A DNA stretch of 64,000 nucleotides, from the NCBI RefSeq assembly GCF_003002815.1, contig NZ_PVTF01000012.1, positions 1 to 64,000 on the forward strand, written 5' to 3'. Origin of the DNA: Umezawaea tangerina. Lineage in GTDB: Bacteria > Actinomycetota > Actinomycetes > Mycobacteriales > Pseudonocardiaceae. This document shows, piece after piece, positions 18,648 through 27,036 of the stretch (positions within the stretch are counted from its first letter, which is position 1; every line of letters starts with the position of its first letter). The translations under genes and the position numbers were made by a program. The notes beneath the pieces are model-generated. The model was given only the letters and a program-made list of their open reading frames with translations, was not told the origin of the DNA and searched no databases.

Positions 18648-20924
18648 TCAGCCGGCGGCCCGCTGCCGCTCCGCCACCCAGGCGGCGATCTGCGTCCGGG
18701 AGCTGAACCCCAGCTTCTGCAGGATCCTCTCCACGTGCCCCTCGGCCGTGCGCACCGCGATCACCAATCTCACCGCGATGTCCTTGTTCGACAGCCCTCC
18801 GGCCACCAGGTCCGCCACCTCCCCCTCTCGCCGCGTCAACGGCGACGGCACCTCCGCCACCGCCGCGACGACCGCCGCCTCCCCCAGCGCGAACCCCACG
18901 GCCTCGGCCAACCCGAAGGCCATCCCCCGCCTCAACGCCACCCCGAAGGCCTTCTCCCCCAACACCCCGATCACCGCCCGCTCGCACTCCCCGTGCGGCG
19001 CCCCGAAGTACCTCGACCCGAACAGCGGGTACCCCACCGACTGCCACAACCGGTGCGCGGCGCCCAACAACGTCGCCGCCCTGTCCGCGCACCCCCGCGC
19101 GGCCGCGTTCCACGCCAGCACCTCGATCCCCAGCACCACCCCCAGGAGGTCGTCGAACGCCCGCTTCACCCCCAGGCTCTCCCGCGCCAACGCCTCGGAC
19201 TCGTCCCACTCGCCCCGCGCGAACGCGCACATCGCCAACACCCACGTGGCGTAGGCGCTGGACCACTGCTCCCCGTGCTGCTCGCCCTCCGCCTTCGCCC
19301 CCGCGCACAGCTCGCCCGCGAGGTCGAGGTCCTCTCGGAACAGCGCCACGATCCCGAGCTCCACCCGTGCCATCAGCACGTTGCTGTCCAACAACCCCAG
19401 CGCCCGGTACAGCCCCCAGGCCTCGTCGAAGAGCTCCCCCGCCCGGTCGAGGTCGTCCCCGACGAGCATCGTGCACGCCAACCGGTGCGTGGCGTAGGCC
19501 AGCGCGCCCCGGTCCCCCGCCTTCCGCGCGTACCCGCGACACTCCTCCAGCATCCCCACCGCCGCGGTCAGGTCGCCCTGCACCGTCGCCAGGTACCCGC
19601 CGACCCACAACACCTTGGCGCGCAACGGACCCGGCCCGGTGCCGAGCGCCAGCACGCGGTCGACCCACCGCCTGCCCTCGCCCAGCGCCCCGCACCCGAT
19701 CCAGTAGAACCACAACGTCCCCACCAGGTGCAGACCGACGTCGTACCCGTCCGGGTCGGCAAGGCAGTGGTCCACCGCGGCCCTCAGGTTCGCGTGGTCC
19801 TGCCGGGTCCGCTCCTGCACCCGCCCCTGCTCGGGCCCGAACCACTCCCGTTCGCCGCGTTCGGCCAGCGCCACGAAGTGGTCGCGGTGCTTGCGGCGCA
19901 ACGACTCCTCCTCGCCCAAGGCCCGCAACCGGTCGCGGCCGAACTGGCGCAGCGGTTCCAGCAACCGGAACCGCACCCCGTCGACGCCCCGCTCCCCGAT
20001 CAGCACGGACTTGTCGACCAGCCCGCCGAGCACCTCCAGCGCCCCGCCGCACACGTCCTGCGCAGCGTCGAGCCCGAAGCTGCCCGCGAACACCGACACC
20101 CGCCGCCACAGGTCCTGCTCCTCCTCGGTGCACAGGGCGAAGCTCCACTCCACGGCGGCGCGCAGCGTCTGGTGGCGGGGCAGCCCGCCCCGTCGACCCG
20201 CCGCCAGCAACCGGTAGGTGTCGTCCAGGCCCGCCCGCAGGTGCTCCAACGGCAGCAGCCGCAACCGGACCGCGGCCAGCTCGATGGCCAACGGGATGCC
20301 GCCGAGCAACCGGCAGATCTCGGCCACCACCTGCTGGTTGTCGCCGGTCAGCGCGAAGCCGGGCACCACGGCGGCGGCGCGGTCGGCGAACAGCTCCAGC
20401 GCCGCGGTGCGCCGCACCGGCCGGTCCGGGTCGGGCAGCGCGAGCGGTGCCACCTGCCAGAGGTGCTCGCCCTCCACGTCCAGGCGCTCCCGGCTGGTCA
20501 CCAGCAGCCGCAGCCCCGGCGCCACCCGCAGCAGCCGGTCGGCCAGCTCGGCGGCGGCGTCCAGCACGTGCTCGCACCCGTCGAGCACGACGAGCACCCG
20601 CCGGTCCCGCAGGTGCTCGACCAGCACGGCCGACTGGTCGCGACCGGTGTCGTCGTGCACGCCGAGCGCCTCCAGCACGGTGTGCACGAGCAGGCCGCCG
20701 TCCACGATGGGGGCCAGCTCCACGAACCACACACCGTCACCGAACGCGCGGCGCAGATCCGCGGCCGTGTGCAGCGCGAGCCGGGTCTTGCCGACCCCTC
20801 CGACACCCGTCAGCGTGACCAGGCGGGCCTTCGCCAGCAACCGCCTCACCTCGGCCAGGTCCGCTTTCCGCCCGAGGAGGACCGTCGTGCTCGCGGGGAG
20901 GTTGCCGACCTGGTCGGACGTCAC
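18648..20924 (-). CDS. ATPase-LuxR regulator (AfsR/NB-ARC-like with C-terminal LuxR HTH)
   Basis: A 758-residue signal-transduction ATPase. It has an N-terminal AP-ATPase domain (TLTGVGGVGKTRLALH, VLVVLDGCEHV, LLVTSRERL, GGIPLAIELAA), a TPR-rich central region with many Ala/Leu/Arg helices, and a C-terminal LuxR helix-turn-helix (LTRREGEVADLVAGGLSNKD). It differs from the LAL protein at 12492 in its NB-ARC-like ATPase. The GTG start at 20924 (VTSDQVGNLP) is preferred because it begins just before the conserved domain; GTG at 20963 is an alternative. It is divergent from the STAS-domain gene. Target genes are unknown. Confidence 0.92.
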   Translation of the reverse strand: MTSDQVGNLPASTTVLLGRKADLAEVRRLLAKARLVTLTGVGGVGKTRLALHTAADLRRAFGDGVWFVELAPIVDGGLLVHTVLEALGVHDDTGRDQSAVLVEHLRDRRVLVVLDGCEHVLDAAAELADRLLRVAPGLRLLVTSRERLDVEGEHLWQVAPLALPDPDRPVRRTAALELFADRAAAVVPGFALTGDNQQVVAEICRLLGGIPLAIELAAVRLRLLPLEHLRAGLDDTYRLLAAGRRGGLPRHQTLRAAVEWSFALCTEEEQDLWRRVSVFAGSFGLDAAQDVCGGALEVLGGLVDKSVLIGERGVDGVRFRLLEPLRQFGRDRLRALGEEESLRRKHRDHFVALAERGEREWFGPEQGRVQERTRQDHANLRAAVDHCLADPDGYDVGLHLVGTLWFYWIGCGALGEGRRWVDRVLALGTGPGPLRAKVLWVGGYLATVQGDLTAAVGMLEECRGYARKAGDRGALAYATHRLACTMLVGDDLDRAGELFDEAWGLYRALGLLDSNVLMARVELGIVALFREDLDLAGELCAGAKAEGEQHGEQWSSAYATWVLAMCAFARGEWDESEALARESLGVKRAFDDLLGVVLGIEVLAWNAAARGCADRAATLLGAAHRLWQSVGYPLFGSRYFGAPHGECERAVIGVLGEKAFGVALRRGMAFGLAEAVGFALGEAAVVAAVAEVPSPLTRREGEVADLVAGGLSNKDIAVRLVIAVRTAEGHVERILQKLGFSSRTQIAAWVAERQRAAG

Positions 20925-21048
20925 GAGGCACCCACGCCGGCACCATATGGTCGCCACCCGCACCGGTCAATCCGGTGTTGGGGTAGGGCTCGGCAACACG
21001 GGTAGTTACCCCCTATCCGCTCCCCCGACCCCGCCGGATCCTCCTGTG

Positions 21049-21789
21049 ATGGGCGATGAGGAGAAGGTGCGCGTCTCCACGCGGGAGCAGGACGGCGTGC
21101 TGGTGGTGACCGTCGCGGGCACCCTCGACTGGTCGAGCTACCTGCGCATGCAGGACCGGCTGCTGGACCACTCCGGCCGCGAGCCGATCGGCGTCGTCGT
21201 GGAGATCGACGGGCTGGTCGTCAGGTCGCCCGTGCTGCTGGTCGTGTTCGACATCGTGTGGCTGTCCGCGGCCCGCTGGCCGGGCACCCCGATGATGCTG
21301 GTCGTCGCCGACCCGCGGCTCACCGCCCTGCTCGACGACCGGGGCCTGCCCCGGCACATGCCCCGGTTCGGCACCACCGCAGAGGCGCTGGCGGCCGTGT
21401 CCGTCCTGCGGCACGGCGACCAGGTCGACGCTCCCCTTCCCGCGTGCCGGTGCCAGCCGCACGTCGCCGAGGAGATCACCGAGCGCGCGTGCCGCCGGTG
21501 GGGTGTGTCGTCGCTGCTGGAGATCGCCCCGCAGATCGCCGTGGAGATGGTCAGCCACACCGACGACAACGGCACCGCGTCCCTTGTCCTGCGGCACCGC
21601 GCGCGGGAGCTGTCGATCGCCGTCCGCACGTCGACCCGGCTCCGCGGCGACGAGCGGCTCGCGTTGCGGCACAACATCGCGTCCATCGCCGTGTGCGACT
21701 TCCGGATGGGCGAGACCAGGATCGGGTCGGACCGGATGGTGATCTGGACGGTCCTCGACATCCCCGAGGATCAGCCCGCCGCGATCTGA
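21049..21789 (+). CDS. STAS-domain protein with C-terminal ATPase-like domain
   Basis: A 246-residue protein. Residues about 5-115 resemble an anti-sigma-factor antagonist STAS domain (VSTREQDGVLVVTVAG, hydrophobic beta-alpha pattern). Residues about 140-240 resemble an RsbW-type histidine-kinase-like ATPase: EIAPQIAVEMVSHTDDNG sits where the N-box ELVTNAVRH is expected and lacks the key Asn. A kinase-like and an antagonist-like half in one chain would be a self-contained or catalytically dead switch. In-frame codons GTG-ATG both precede GDEE; the ATG was chosen. The 3' end overlaps the convergent HIT gene by 19 bases. Confidence 0.75.
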   Translation: MGDEEKVRVSTREQDGVLVVTVAGTLDWSSYLRMQDRLLDHSGREPIGVVVEIDGLVVRSPVLLVVFDIVWLSAARWPGTPMMLVVADPRLTALLDDRGLPRHMPRFGTTAEALAAVSVLRHGDQVDAPLPACRCQPHVAEEITERACRRWGVSSLLEIAPQIAVEMVSHTDDNGTASLVLRHRARELSIAVRTSTRLRGDERLALRHNIASIAVCDFRMGETRIGSDRMVIWTVLDIPEDQPAAI

Positions 21790-22232
21790 CGGCGCAGCAG
21801 CCCGACGTAGGGCAGGCGCTCCTCGATCGTCGACGTCCGGTGCTCGGCGCCGGGGAAGTCGTCGCCCTCGTACCGCGGGACCACGTGCACGTGGTGGTGC
21901 CAGACGTGCTGCGTCCCGGCGGGCTCGTTGTGCTGGCGGGTCGAGATCCCCGCGCACCGCGGGTAGGCCGTGCGCAGCGCGACCGCGACCAGGCGGACCA
22001 CGTCGTGCACCGCGTGCCCGTACTCGGCGGGCAGGTCGTAGACGTTCTCGTGGTGGGCGTTCGGGATCACCAGCACGTGCCCCTCGTTGCCCCGCCACCA
22101 GGTCGACGCCACCAGCGCCGTCGCCCGGTCGGTGCGCAGCACCACGTCCCGCTGGTCGTCCAGCTCGGTGTCGCCGCCGTCGAGCAGGAAGCAGAACGGG
22201 CACTGGTAGCCCTCGGGCTCATGGTTGAACAA
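21771..22232 (-). CDS. HIT family protein
   Basis: A 153-residue histidine-triad nucleotide-binding hydrolase or transferase. The catalytic motif is HHHVHVVPRY (H-x-H-x-H). An N-terminal CPFC with a further His suggests a bound metal, as in Fhit/HinT-like proteins of this branch. The likely start is TTG at 22232, inside the end of the monooxygenase gene (14-base overlap), with a run of G six bases upstream. This implies translational coupling. The cellular substrate, a nucleoside phosphoramidate or dinucleotide, is not shown by the sequence. Confidence 0.88.
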   Translation of the reverse strand: MFNHEPEGYQCPFCFLLDGGDTELDDQRDVVLRTDRATALVASTWWRGNEGHVLVIPNAHHENVYDLPAEYGHAVHDVVRLVAVALRTAYPRCAGISTRQHNEPAGTQHVWHHHVHVVPRYEGDDFPGAEHRTSTIEERLPYVGLLRRQIAAG

Positions 22233-23412
22233 CGGCGGCCCCCCGGTAGTCCTCCAGCGTGATCGCGTTCGCGACCTTGAGCGCCATCCTCGCGACGAGC
22301 CCGCCGGTGGGCAGCACGGTCATCATCCGGTAGTTGAGGTCGCGCAGCCACAGGCCCGCCCGCGTCCGGGGCACGAACCACCGCGCGCTGTCCACGGCCT
22401 GCCGCCGGCACCGCAGCGCGAAGTCCCGCAGCCGCCGCTCGTACTCCGGGAACGCGACGCGGTGGTCGCCGCCGGCCGCGGCCAGCTCCCCCTCCAGCAC
22501 GTACGCGCCGACCAGCGCCAGGCTCGTGCCCATCCCGGACAGCGGCGACGCGCAGTAGCCCGCGTCGCCGACCAGGGCGACCCGCCCCCTGGTGGACGAG
22601 GCCATCCGGACCTGGCTGACCGAGTCGAAGTAGAAGTCCGGCGCGTCCGCCATCGCGGCGAGCAGCCGCGGCACCTCCCACCCCTGGCCCGCGAACGCCT
22701 CCGCGACGAGCTCCCGCTGCCGCGCGACGTCCCCGCGGTCGTAGGTGAGCGGGTCGGCGGCGAAGTAGAACACCGCCTTGGCCTCGGTGTTGTGCCGCGC
22801 GCTGTAGAGGCCCGCGATCCGGCCGGGCGAGTTGTGGAACACCCCGGTGCGGTCCAGGCCGAGGTGGTTCGCCGTGGTGAACACCGACGCGTAGAAGCCC
22901 AGCTCGTGGACGTGCTCGCGCTCCGGCCCGAACACCAGCCCCCGGACGTTCGAGTGCAGCCCGTCCGCCCCCACCACCAGGTCGAACGTGCGCGGCGCCG
23001 CGTTCTCGAAGGTCACGCGCACGCCGTCGGCGTCCTCGGTGAGACCGGTGACCGAGTCGCCGAACAGGTGCTCGACGACGCCCGCGGTGCGCCGGTGCAG
23101 GACCTCGACGAGGTCCCCGCGCAGCACCTCCAGCTCACCGCTGAACGCGACCGCGGGCATGCTCGCGATCCGCCTGCCCGCCGCGTCGACGTACCGCGTC
23201 TCCCCCATCCCGGTCTCGACCGCGCGCAGCTCGTCGAGCACCCCCATCCGCCGCAGCACCTCCAGGGACGCGCCGCGGAAGTCGACCGCGTAACCACCGC
23301 CGCGCGGTGCGGGCGCCCGTTCCACCACGGTCACCTCGAAGCCGTACCGGTGCAGCCAGTGGGCCAGTGCCGGCCCGGCCACGCTCGCCCCGGAGATCAG
23401 GATCCTGCGCAT
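22219..23412 (-). CDS. FAD-dependent monooxygenase (aromatic hydroxylase type), paralogue 1
   Basis: A 397-residue flavoprotein of the PHBH/TetX-like group. It has an N-terminal dinucleotide-binding motif (ISGASVAGPALAHWLHRYG), the DG motif LVVGADGLHSNVR, and the GD motif RVALVGDAGYCASP that binds the FAD ribityl chain. GGGAG lies five bases before the ATG at 23412. It is divergent from a TetR gene and is related over its length to the enzyme at 50259-51470, which has the same neighbour type. The substrate is unknown; drug or aromatic inactivation is plausible. Confidence 0.92.
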   Translation of the reverse strand: MRRILISGASVAGPALAHWLHRYGFEVTVVERAPAPRGGGYAVDFRGASLEVLRRMGVLDELRAVETGMGETRYVDAAGRRIASMPAVAFSGELEVLRGDLVEVLHRRTAGVVEHLFGDSVTGLTEDADGVRVTFENAAPRTFDLVVGADGLHSNVRGLVFGPEREHVHELGFYASVFTTANHLGLDRTGVFHNSPGRIAGLYSARHNTEAKAVFYFAADPLTYDRGDVARQRELVAEAFAGQGWEVPRLLAAMADAPDFYFDSVSQVRMASSTRGRVALVGDAGYCASPLSGMGTSLALVGAYVLEGELAAAGGDHRVAFPEYERRLRDFALRCRRQAVDSARWFVPRTRAGLWLRDLNYRMMTVLPTGGLVARMALKVANAITLEDYRGAAVVQP

Positions 23413-23447
23413 GTCCACTCCCTCGTTCGGTCTCGTCAACCGGACGG

Positions 23448-23489
23448 TACGCTCGTCTTAGACATTTGTGCAATACGCTCGTCCAAGAC
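23448..23489. promoter_or_regulatory. Paired TetR-operator candidates
   Basis: Two direct 16-bp repeats, TACGCTCGTCTTAGAC (23448-23463) and TACGCTCGTCCAAGAC (23474-23489), start 26 bp apart. Each ends in a small dyad (GTC-n3-GAC). They lie between the divergent monooxygenase and tetR starts, as expected for an autoregulated TetR pair. Confidence 0.6.
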
Positions 23490-23509
23490 GGTCGTGCTAG
23501 ATTGCGGAC

Positions 23510-24076
23510 GTGGGAAACCGGGAGGACCTGCTGGCCGGGGCGAAGCGCTGCCTGCTGGACAAGGGGTACGCGCGCACGACCGCCCGTGACATCGCGACGG
23601 AGGCCGGGGTCAGCCTGGCCGCGATCGGCTACCACTACGGGTCGAAGGAAGTGCTGCTCAACGCCGCGCTGGCACAGGCGACGGAGGAGTGGGGCGGCGA
23701 GCTGGCCAAGTCGCTGGCGACCCGCGTCGACCCGGCCGTGGCGCCGGTCGACCGCTTCGAGGCCATCTGGGCCGGGGTGATCGAGTCCTTCGAGGCCCAC
23801 CGGGGGCTGTGGGCGGCGACGTTCGAGGTGCTGGGCCAGGTCGAGCACGTCCCACAACTCCGCGAGCAGCTCGCCGTCGGGCTCCGGGAGGCGCAGACCG
23901 GCCTCGCGCACCTGTTCCACGACCTCGACCCGGTGGCGGACGGGCCGCGCGCGCGGGCGGTCGGCGCGTTCCACCAGGCGCTGCTCACCGGTTTGATGTC
24001 GCAGCTGCTCATCGACCCCGACAACGCCCCGTCGGCGCGCGACCTGGCCGAGTCGATGCGCTACATCAGCTCCTGA
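23510..24076 (+). CDS. TetR family transcriptional regulator
   Basis: A 188-residue regulator with an N-terminal helix-turn-helix (TTARDIATEAGVSLAAIGYHY, then SKEVLLNAA) and a helical C-terminal ligand domain. The GTG start is 20 bases from the second operator repeat. It probably represses itself and the divergent FAD monooxygenase until a ligand binds. A strong hairpin follows it. Confidence 0.92.
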   Translation: MGNREDLLAGAKRCLLDKGYARTTARDIATEAGVSLAAIGYHYGSKEVLLNAALAQATEEWGGELAKSLATRVDPAVAPVDRFEAIWAGVIESFEAHRGLWAATFEVLGQVEHVPQLREQLAVGLREAQTGLAHLFHDLDPVADGPRARAVGAFHQALLTGLMSQLLIDPDNAPSARDLAESMRYISS

Positions 24077-24083
24077 CAACGGA

Positions 24084-24118
24084 GAACGGGGCGCGACCGG
24101 TGTGGTCGCGCCCCGTTC
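24084..24118. terminator. Bidirectional hairpin terminator
   Basis: Arms GAACGGGGCGCGACC (24084-24098) and its perfect complement (24104-24118) flank a 5-nt loop between the convergent tetR and chitinase genes. Confidence 0.9.
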
Positions 24119-24130
24119 ACCGAGGGTGGA

Positions 24131-25201
24131 TCAGCAACCGAGGTTGCCACCGGCCGTCGTGCCGAGGATCTGCACGAAGCGGTTGTACGAGTCGATCCGG
24201 CTCTGCACCTGGGCGGGGTTGCCGCCGTTGCACTCGATCGAGCCGTTGATGCTGCGGATCGTCTCGCCGAAGCCGCGGCCGTTGACCATCGCGTTGTGCG
24301 GGGTCATCGTGCCCGGACCGCTCTGGGTGTTCCAGTACCAGAGGCCCGTCTTCCAGGCGACCGCGGAGTTGCGCTCGACCTGGTACGGGTCGGCGAGCAG
24401 GTTGATGCCGAGGGCGTCACCCGCCGCCTTGTAGTTGAAGTTCCAGCTGAGCTGGATCGGACCGCGCCCGTAGTAGGCGGACTGGCCCGCGGGGCAGCCG
24501 TAGGACTGGCTGGTGTCGCAGTAGTGCGGGTAGTTCGCGGTGTTCTGCTCCACGATGTAGACCAGACCACCGGTCTCGTGGTTCACGTTCGCCAGGAAAG
24601 CCGCGGCTTCCTGCTTCTTCACGGTGTCGCTACCGGTGGTGGCGAATCCGGGGTAGGCGCTCAGCGCCGCGGTGAGGCCCTCGTAGGTGTAGAACGAGTT
24701 CCTGCCGGGGAACATCTGGTTGAACTGCGCCTGGGACACCACGAATCCACCGTTGCCCGGCGGGTTCGTGGGCGGGGTCGTACCGCCGTTGCAGTTGTAC
24801 GGGTCCCAGAACCACGTGCTGATGATCGGGTCGTAACCGGGGTTGTCGTGCTCGGCGATGTACAGGTTGCCGTCGGTGTAGCGCACGATGTTGCCGGTCA
24901 CGTAGTTCCGACCAGCGGCCCAGGCCGGGTAGTCGCAGGTGCCGGCGGGCGGGTTGGTGCCGCCGCCGCAGGTGCCCTGGTCGGCCCAGACGCTGTTGGT
25001 ACCGGGCACGTCGCTCTGCGTCCACCACTGCGCCAGCCAGTTGTGGCTGTTGTAGGAAGCCGTCATGCCGCCGGTGTAGACGGTTCCGGAATTCCACGCG
25101 CTCGCGCAGCTGGCGGCCGTCGCCGAGGTCGGCAGGACGACCGCCAGGACAGTCGCGCACGCCGCCGCCAGCAGAGCGGCAATGATGCGTAGCCTCGACA
25201 C
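24131..25201 (-). CDS. Secreted GH19 chitinase with two carbohydrate-binding modules
   Basis: A 356-residue exported enzyme that cleaves chitin. It has a signal peptide (basic start, hydrophobic core, cleavage near TSATA-AS), two CBM5/12-like modules of about 45 residues (each ending W...C, near residues 36-85 and 88-137), a Pro/Gly/Thr linker, and a GH19 catalytic domain with the catalytic Glu in VNHETGG and the motif YYGRGPIQLSWNFNY. The GTG start has GGAGGAG eight bases upstream. An upstream pair of DasR-type sites suggests control by GlcNAc metabolites. Confidence 0.94.
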   Translation of the reverse strand: MSRLRIIAALLAAACATVLAVVLPTSATAASCASAWNSGTVYTGGMTASYNSHNWLAQWWTQSDVPGTNSVWADQGTCGGGTNPPAGTCDYPAWAAGRNYVTGNIVRYTDGNLYIAEHDNPGYDPIISTWFWDPYNCNGGTTPPTNPPGNGGFVVSQAQFNQMFPGRNSFYTYEGLTAALSAYPGFATTGSDTVKKQEAAAFLANVNHETGGLVYIVEQNTANYPHYCDTSQSYGCPAGQSAYYGRGPIQLSWNFNYKAAGDALGINLLADPYQVERNSAVAWKTGLWYWNTQSGPGTMTPHNAMVNGRGFGETIRSINGSIECNGGNPAQVQSRIDSYNRFVQILGTTAGGNLGC

Positions 25202-25318
25202 TTGATCACTCCTCCGTGCGGTTGCAGGGCCGCACAAATTGACAGCAAGACCGATTCCGGGAAATGACGGCGAAACCGACGTGTCGATCCGCCGTGATAT
25301 TCCTGTGACCGGTGACAC

Positions 25319-25360
25319 AGTGAACCGCAGGTGGTATAGACCAGTCAAGGGTTTAGACCA
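25319..25360 (-). promoter_or_regulatory. Chitinase promoter with two DasR-like (dre) sites
   Basis: TGGTATAGACCA (25332-25343) and GGGTTTAGACCA (25349-25360) match the known DasR core TGGTCTAGACCA with one and two changes. On the minus strand TTGACT (25348-25343) and TTCACT (25324-25319) form a plausible promoter with an 18-base spacer. The -35 box therefore lies between and within the two sites, a position suited to repression. Confidence 0.65.
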
Positions 25361-25597
25361 TTTTTCGTCCTGAACGGACCACGGTCCTCAGGCGGGCGGA
25401 CCGCCCACCGGACCGGGAAACGGCAGCAGGCAAACGTTTTCGGCCTACGTCCGGGCGGTCCACGTGGCGTCGCCCACACCACGCCGACCACTGGTCCGAC
25501 CACCACCGCGGCACGAACGGTAGCCCACCCTTGAGCTGATGGGGTGAACCGGCCTGGAGGGGTGCGGCAGCGCGCCCCGAGTCGGCACCATGACCTG
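25361..25597. other. Intergenic region upstream of the Crp-like gene
   Basis: Non-coding. The only clear structure is the dyad GGGCGG-A-CCGCCC at 25394-25406. In-frame GTG codons at 25544 and 25598 are alternative starts for the Crp-like gene, so its promoter should lie upstream of one of them. I see no RNA gene or repeat here. Confidence 0.4.
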
Positions 25598-26263
25598 GTG
25601 ACCGATCAGCTCGTCGAGGCGGCCCGCGACGCCCTGCGCGCGGCCGGACGACCGCGCCCGTTCGCCGCGGGAGCGCGCCTGATCACGGCGGGCTCGGTCA
25701 GCGACGAGGTCCTGCTGGTCGAGGGCGGCGCGATCAAGATCGTCCTCGCCGACCCCGACGGCGCGGAGACCCTGGCGGGCGTCTACGGGCCGGGCGCGCT
25801 CGTGGGCGAGAGCGGTGTCATGCGCGGACGGCCGCGCAGCGCGCACGTCGTCGCGCTGACCGCCGGGCGGGCCGTCCACGTCGCCGGCAGCACCTTCCGC
25901 CGCCTGGTCGACGAGAACGCCGCCGTGCGGCACCTGGTCGACCGGACCGCGGACGACCGGCGGCAGGTCGCCGACGACCGCCAGCTCCGCCAGACCCACG
26001 ACGTGCTCACCAGGGTCGGCACGGTGCTGCTGTCGTGGGCGCGGACCGTGGGCGTGCCCACCGCGTCGGGCGTGCTGGTGCACGGGTTGAGCCAACGCGA
26101 CATCGCGCAGGCCGTCGTCGCGTCCGAGAAGAGCGTCGAAGCCGCGCTGGGCGCACTGCGCGCGGCGGGTGTGCTCACCACCAGCAGGCTCGCCATCCGG
26201 ATCACCGGCCCCGACGAGCTGGCCCGGCTGGTGTCCACGCCCCGACATCGCCGTTCTCCCTGA
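25598..26263 (+). CDS. Crp/Fnr family transcriptional regulator
   Basis: A 221-residue protein: cyclic-nucleotide-binding beta-barrel (residues about 20-110), dimer helix, and C-terminal winged helix (GLSQRDIAQAVVASEKSVEAAL). The phosphate-binding cassette is intact: Glu71 in GES, then Arg80-Ser81 in RPRSA. It may therefore bind a cyclic nucleotide, unlike Fnr-type members. GTG at 25598 gives the standard length; GTG at 25544 would add 18 residues, and neither has a strong ribosome-binding site. The cyclase-like gene follows on the same strand after 67 bases, suggesting that the two form a signalling pair. Confidence 0.88.
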   Translation: MTDQLVEAARDALRAAGRPRPFAAGARLITAGSVSDEVLLVEGGAIKIVLADPDGAETLAGVYGPGALVGESGVMRGRPRSAHVVALTAGRAVHVAGSTFRRLVDENAAVRHLVDRTADDRRQVADDRQLRQTHDVLTRVGTVLLSWARTVGVPTASGVLVHGLSQRDIAQAVVASEKSVEAALGALRAAGVLTTSRLAIRITGPDELARLVSTPRHRRSP

Positions 26264-26330
26264 TTTCCGGGAGAAGCGCGGACCGACCACCTCCAGACTC
26301 GGCGGACACCAGCCGCGAGGAGGTACCCAG

Positions 26331-27032
26331 ATGGAGAAGGTCCCGCAGCACCGGGCCCTGTTCGGTGTGGACGTCGTCGGGTCGGCGCGCAACCCCGGCC
26401 ACCTGCTGAACGCGATCCGGACGACCGTGGACGAGTCCCTCGACCAGGCCCTGTGGGCCGCAGGCATCACGCCGTCCGAGGTGCTCGAACAGGAGTCGAC
26501 CGGCGACGGCGCCCTGCTGACCCTGCCCAGCGGCAGGCTCGGCGCGCTGGTCGACATGGCGCAGCACCTGGAGATCGCCCTGACCGAGCACAACAAGTGG
26601 CGCAGACCGGATGTGCGGATGCGGATCGCCGTGGAGGTCGGCCCGGTCGGCGACCGACCGGGCTTCTACCCCGCGAAGATCTCGCTGGCCCGGATGCTGG
26701 GCGCCGAGGCGTTCAAGAGGGCCTTCCAGCGCTGCATCGACGAACGGCGGCACGAAAGCGCGAGTACGGCCCTCATCCTGTCCGACCACGCCCTGCGCAC
26801 CACCTTCGGCGGCGACCACACGACCCTGGTCCACCGCACCCAGTTCACCCGGATCCCCGTGCGCGACAAGGAGTTCGACAACACCGCCTGGATCCGCATC
26901 CCCGGCTACGTCGCGCGGGACACGTCGGAGGAGACGGCCTCCGAGCACCAGGGGCGGGTGGTGAACCAGGTGCACGGCACCATGCACGGCGTTCAGGCGG
27001 GCACGGTGCACGGCGGCATCACGTTCGGCTGA
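26331..27032 (+). CDS. Class III nucleotide-cyclase-like protein with glycine-rich amyloid-like C-terminal motif
   Basis: A 233-residue protein. Residues about 8-130 follow the class III cyclase pattern: Asp14 in FGVDVVGS and Asp59 in STGDGAL fit the two metal-binding Asp, Glu55 occupies the base-selecting position (Glu in guanylyl, Lys in adenylyl cyclases), and Arg121 in SLARML fits the transition-state Arg. The usual partner Asn is absent, so activity is uncertain. The last 22 residues (N212-G233), with cores HGTMHGVQAG and TVHGGITFG, form a pseudo-palindromic Gly/Val/Gln motif resembling RHIM/BASS amyloid signalling tails. AGGAGG precedes the ATG. It probably forms an operon with the Crp-like gene. 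Function is inferred, not known. Confidence 0.75.
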   Translation: MEKVPQHRALFGVDVVGSARNPGHLLNAIRTTVDESLDQALWAAGITPSEVLEQESTGDGALLTLPSGRLGALVDMAQHLEIALTEHNKWRRPDVRMRIAVEVGPVGDRPGFYPAKISLARMLGAEAFKRAFQRCIDERRHESASTALILSDHALRTTFGGDHTTLVHRTQFTRIPVRDKEFDNTAWIRIPGYVARDTSEETASEHQGRVVNQVHGTMHGVQAGTVHGGITFG

Positions 27033-27036
27033 CCGG

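Noticed and set aside
25598-27032. Crp/cyclase pair considered as a known CBASS or Pycsar defence system
   Set aside because: No CD-NTase motif and no adjacent effector such as a TIR, nuclease or membrane protein; the neighbour is a transcription factor.
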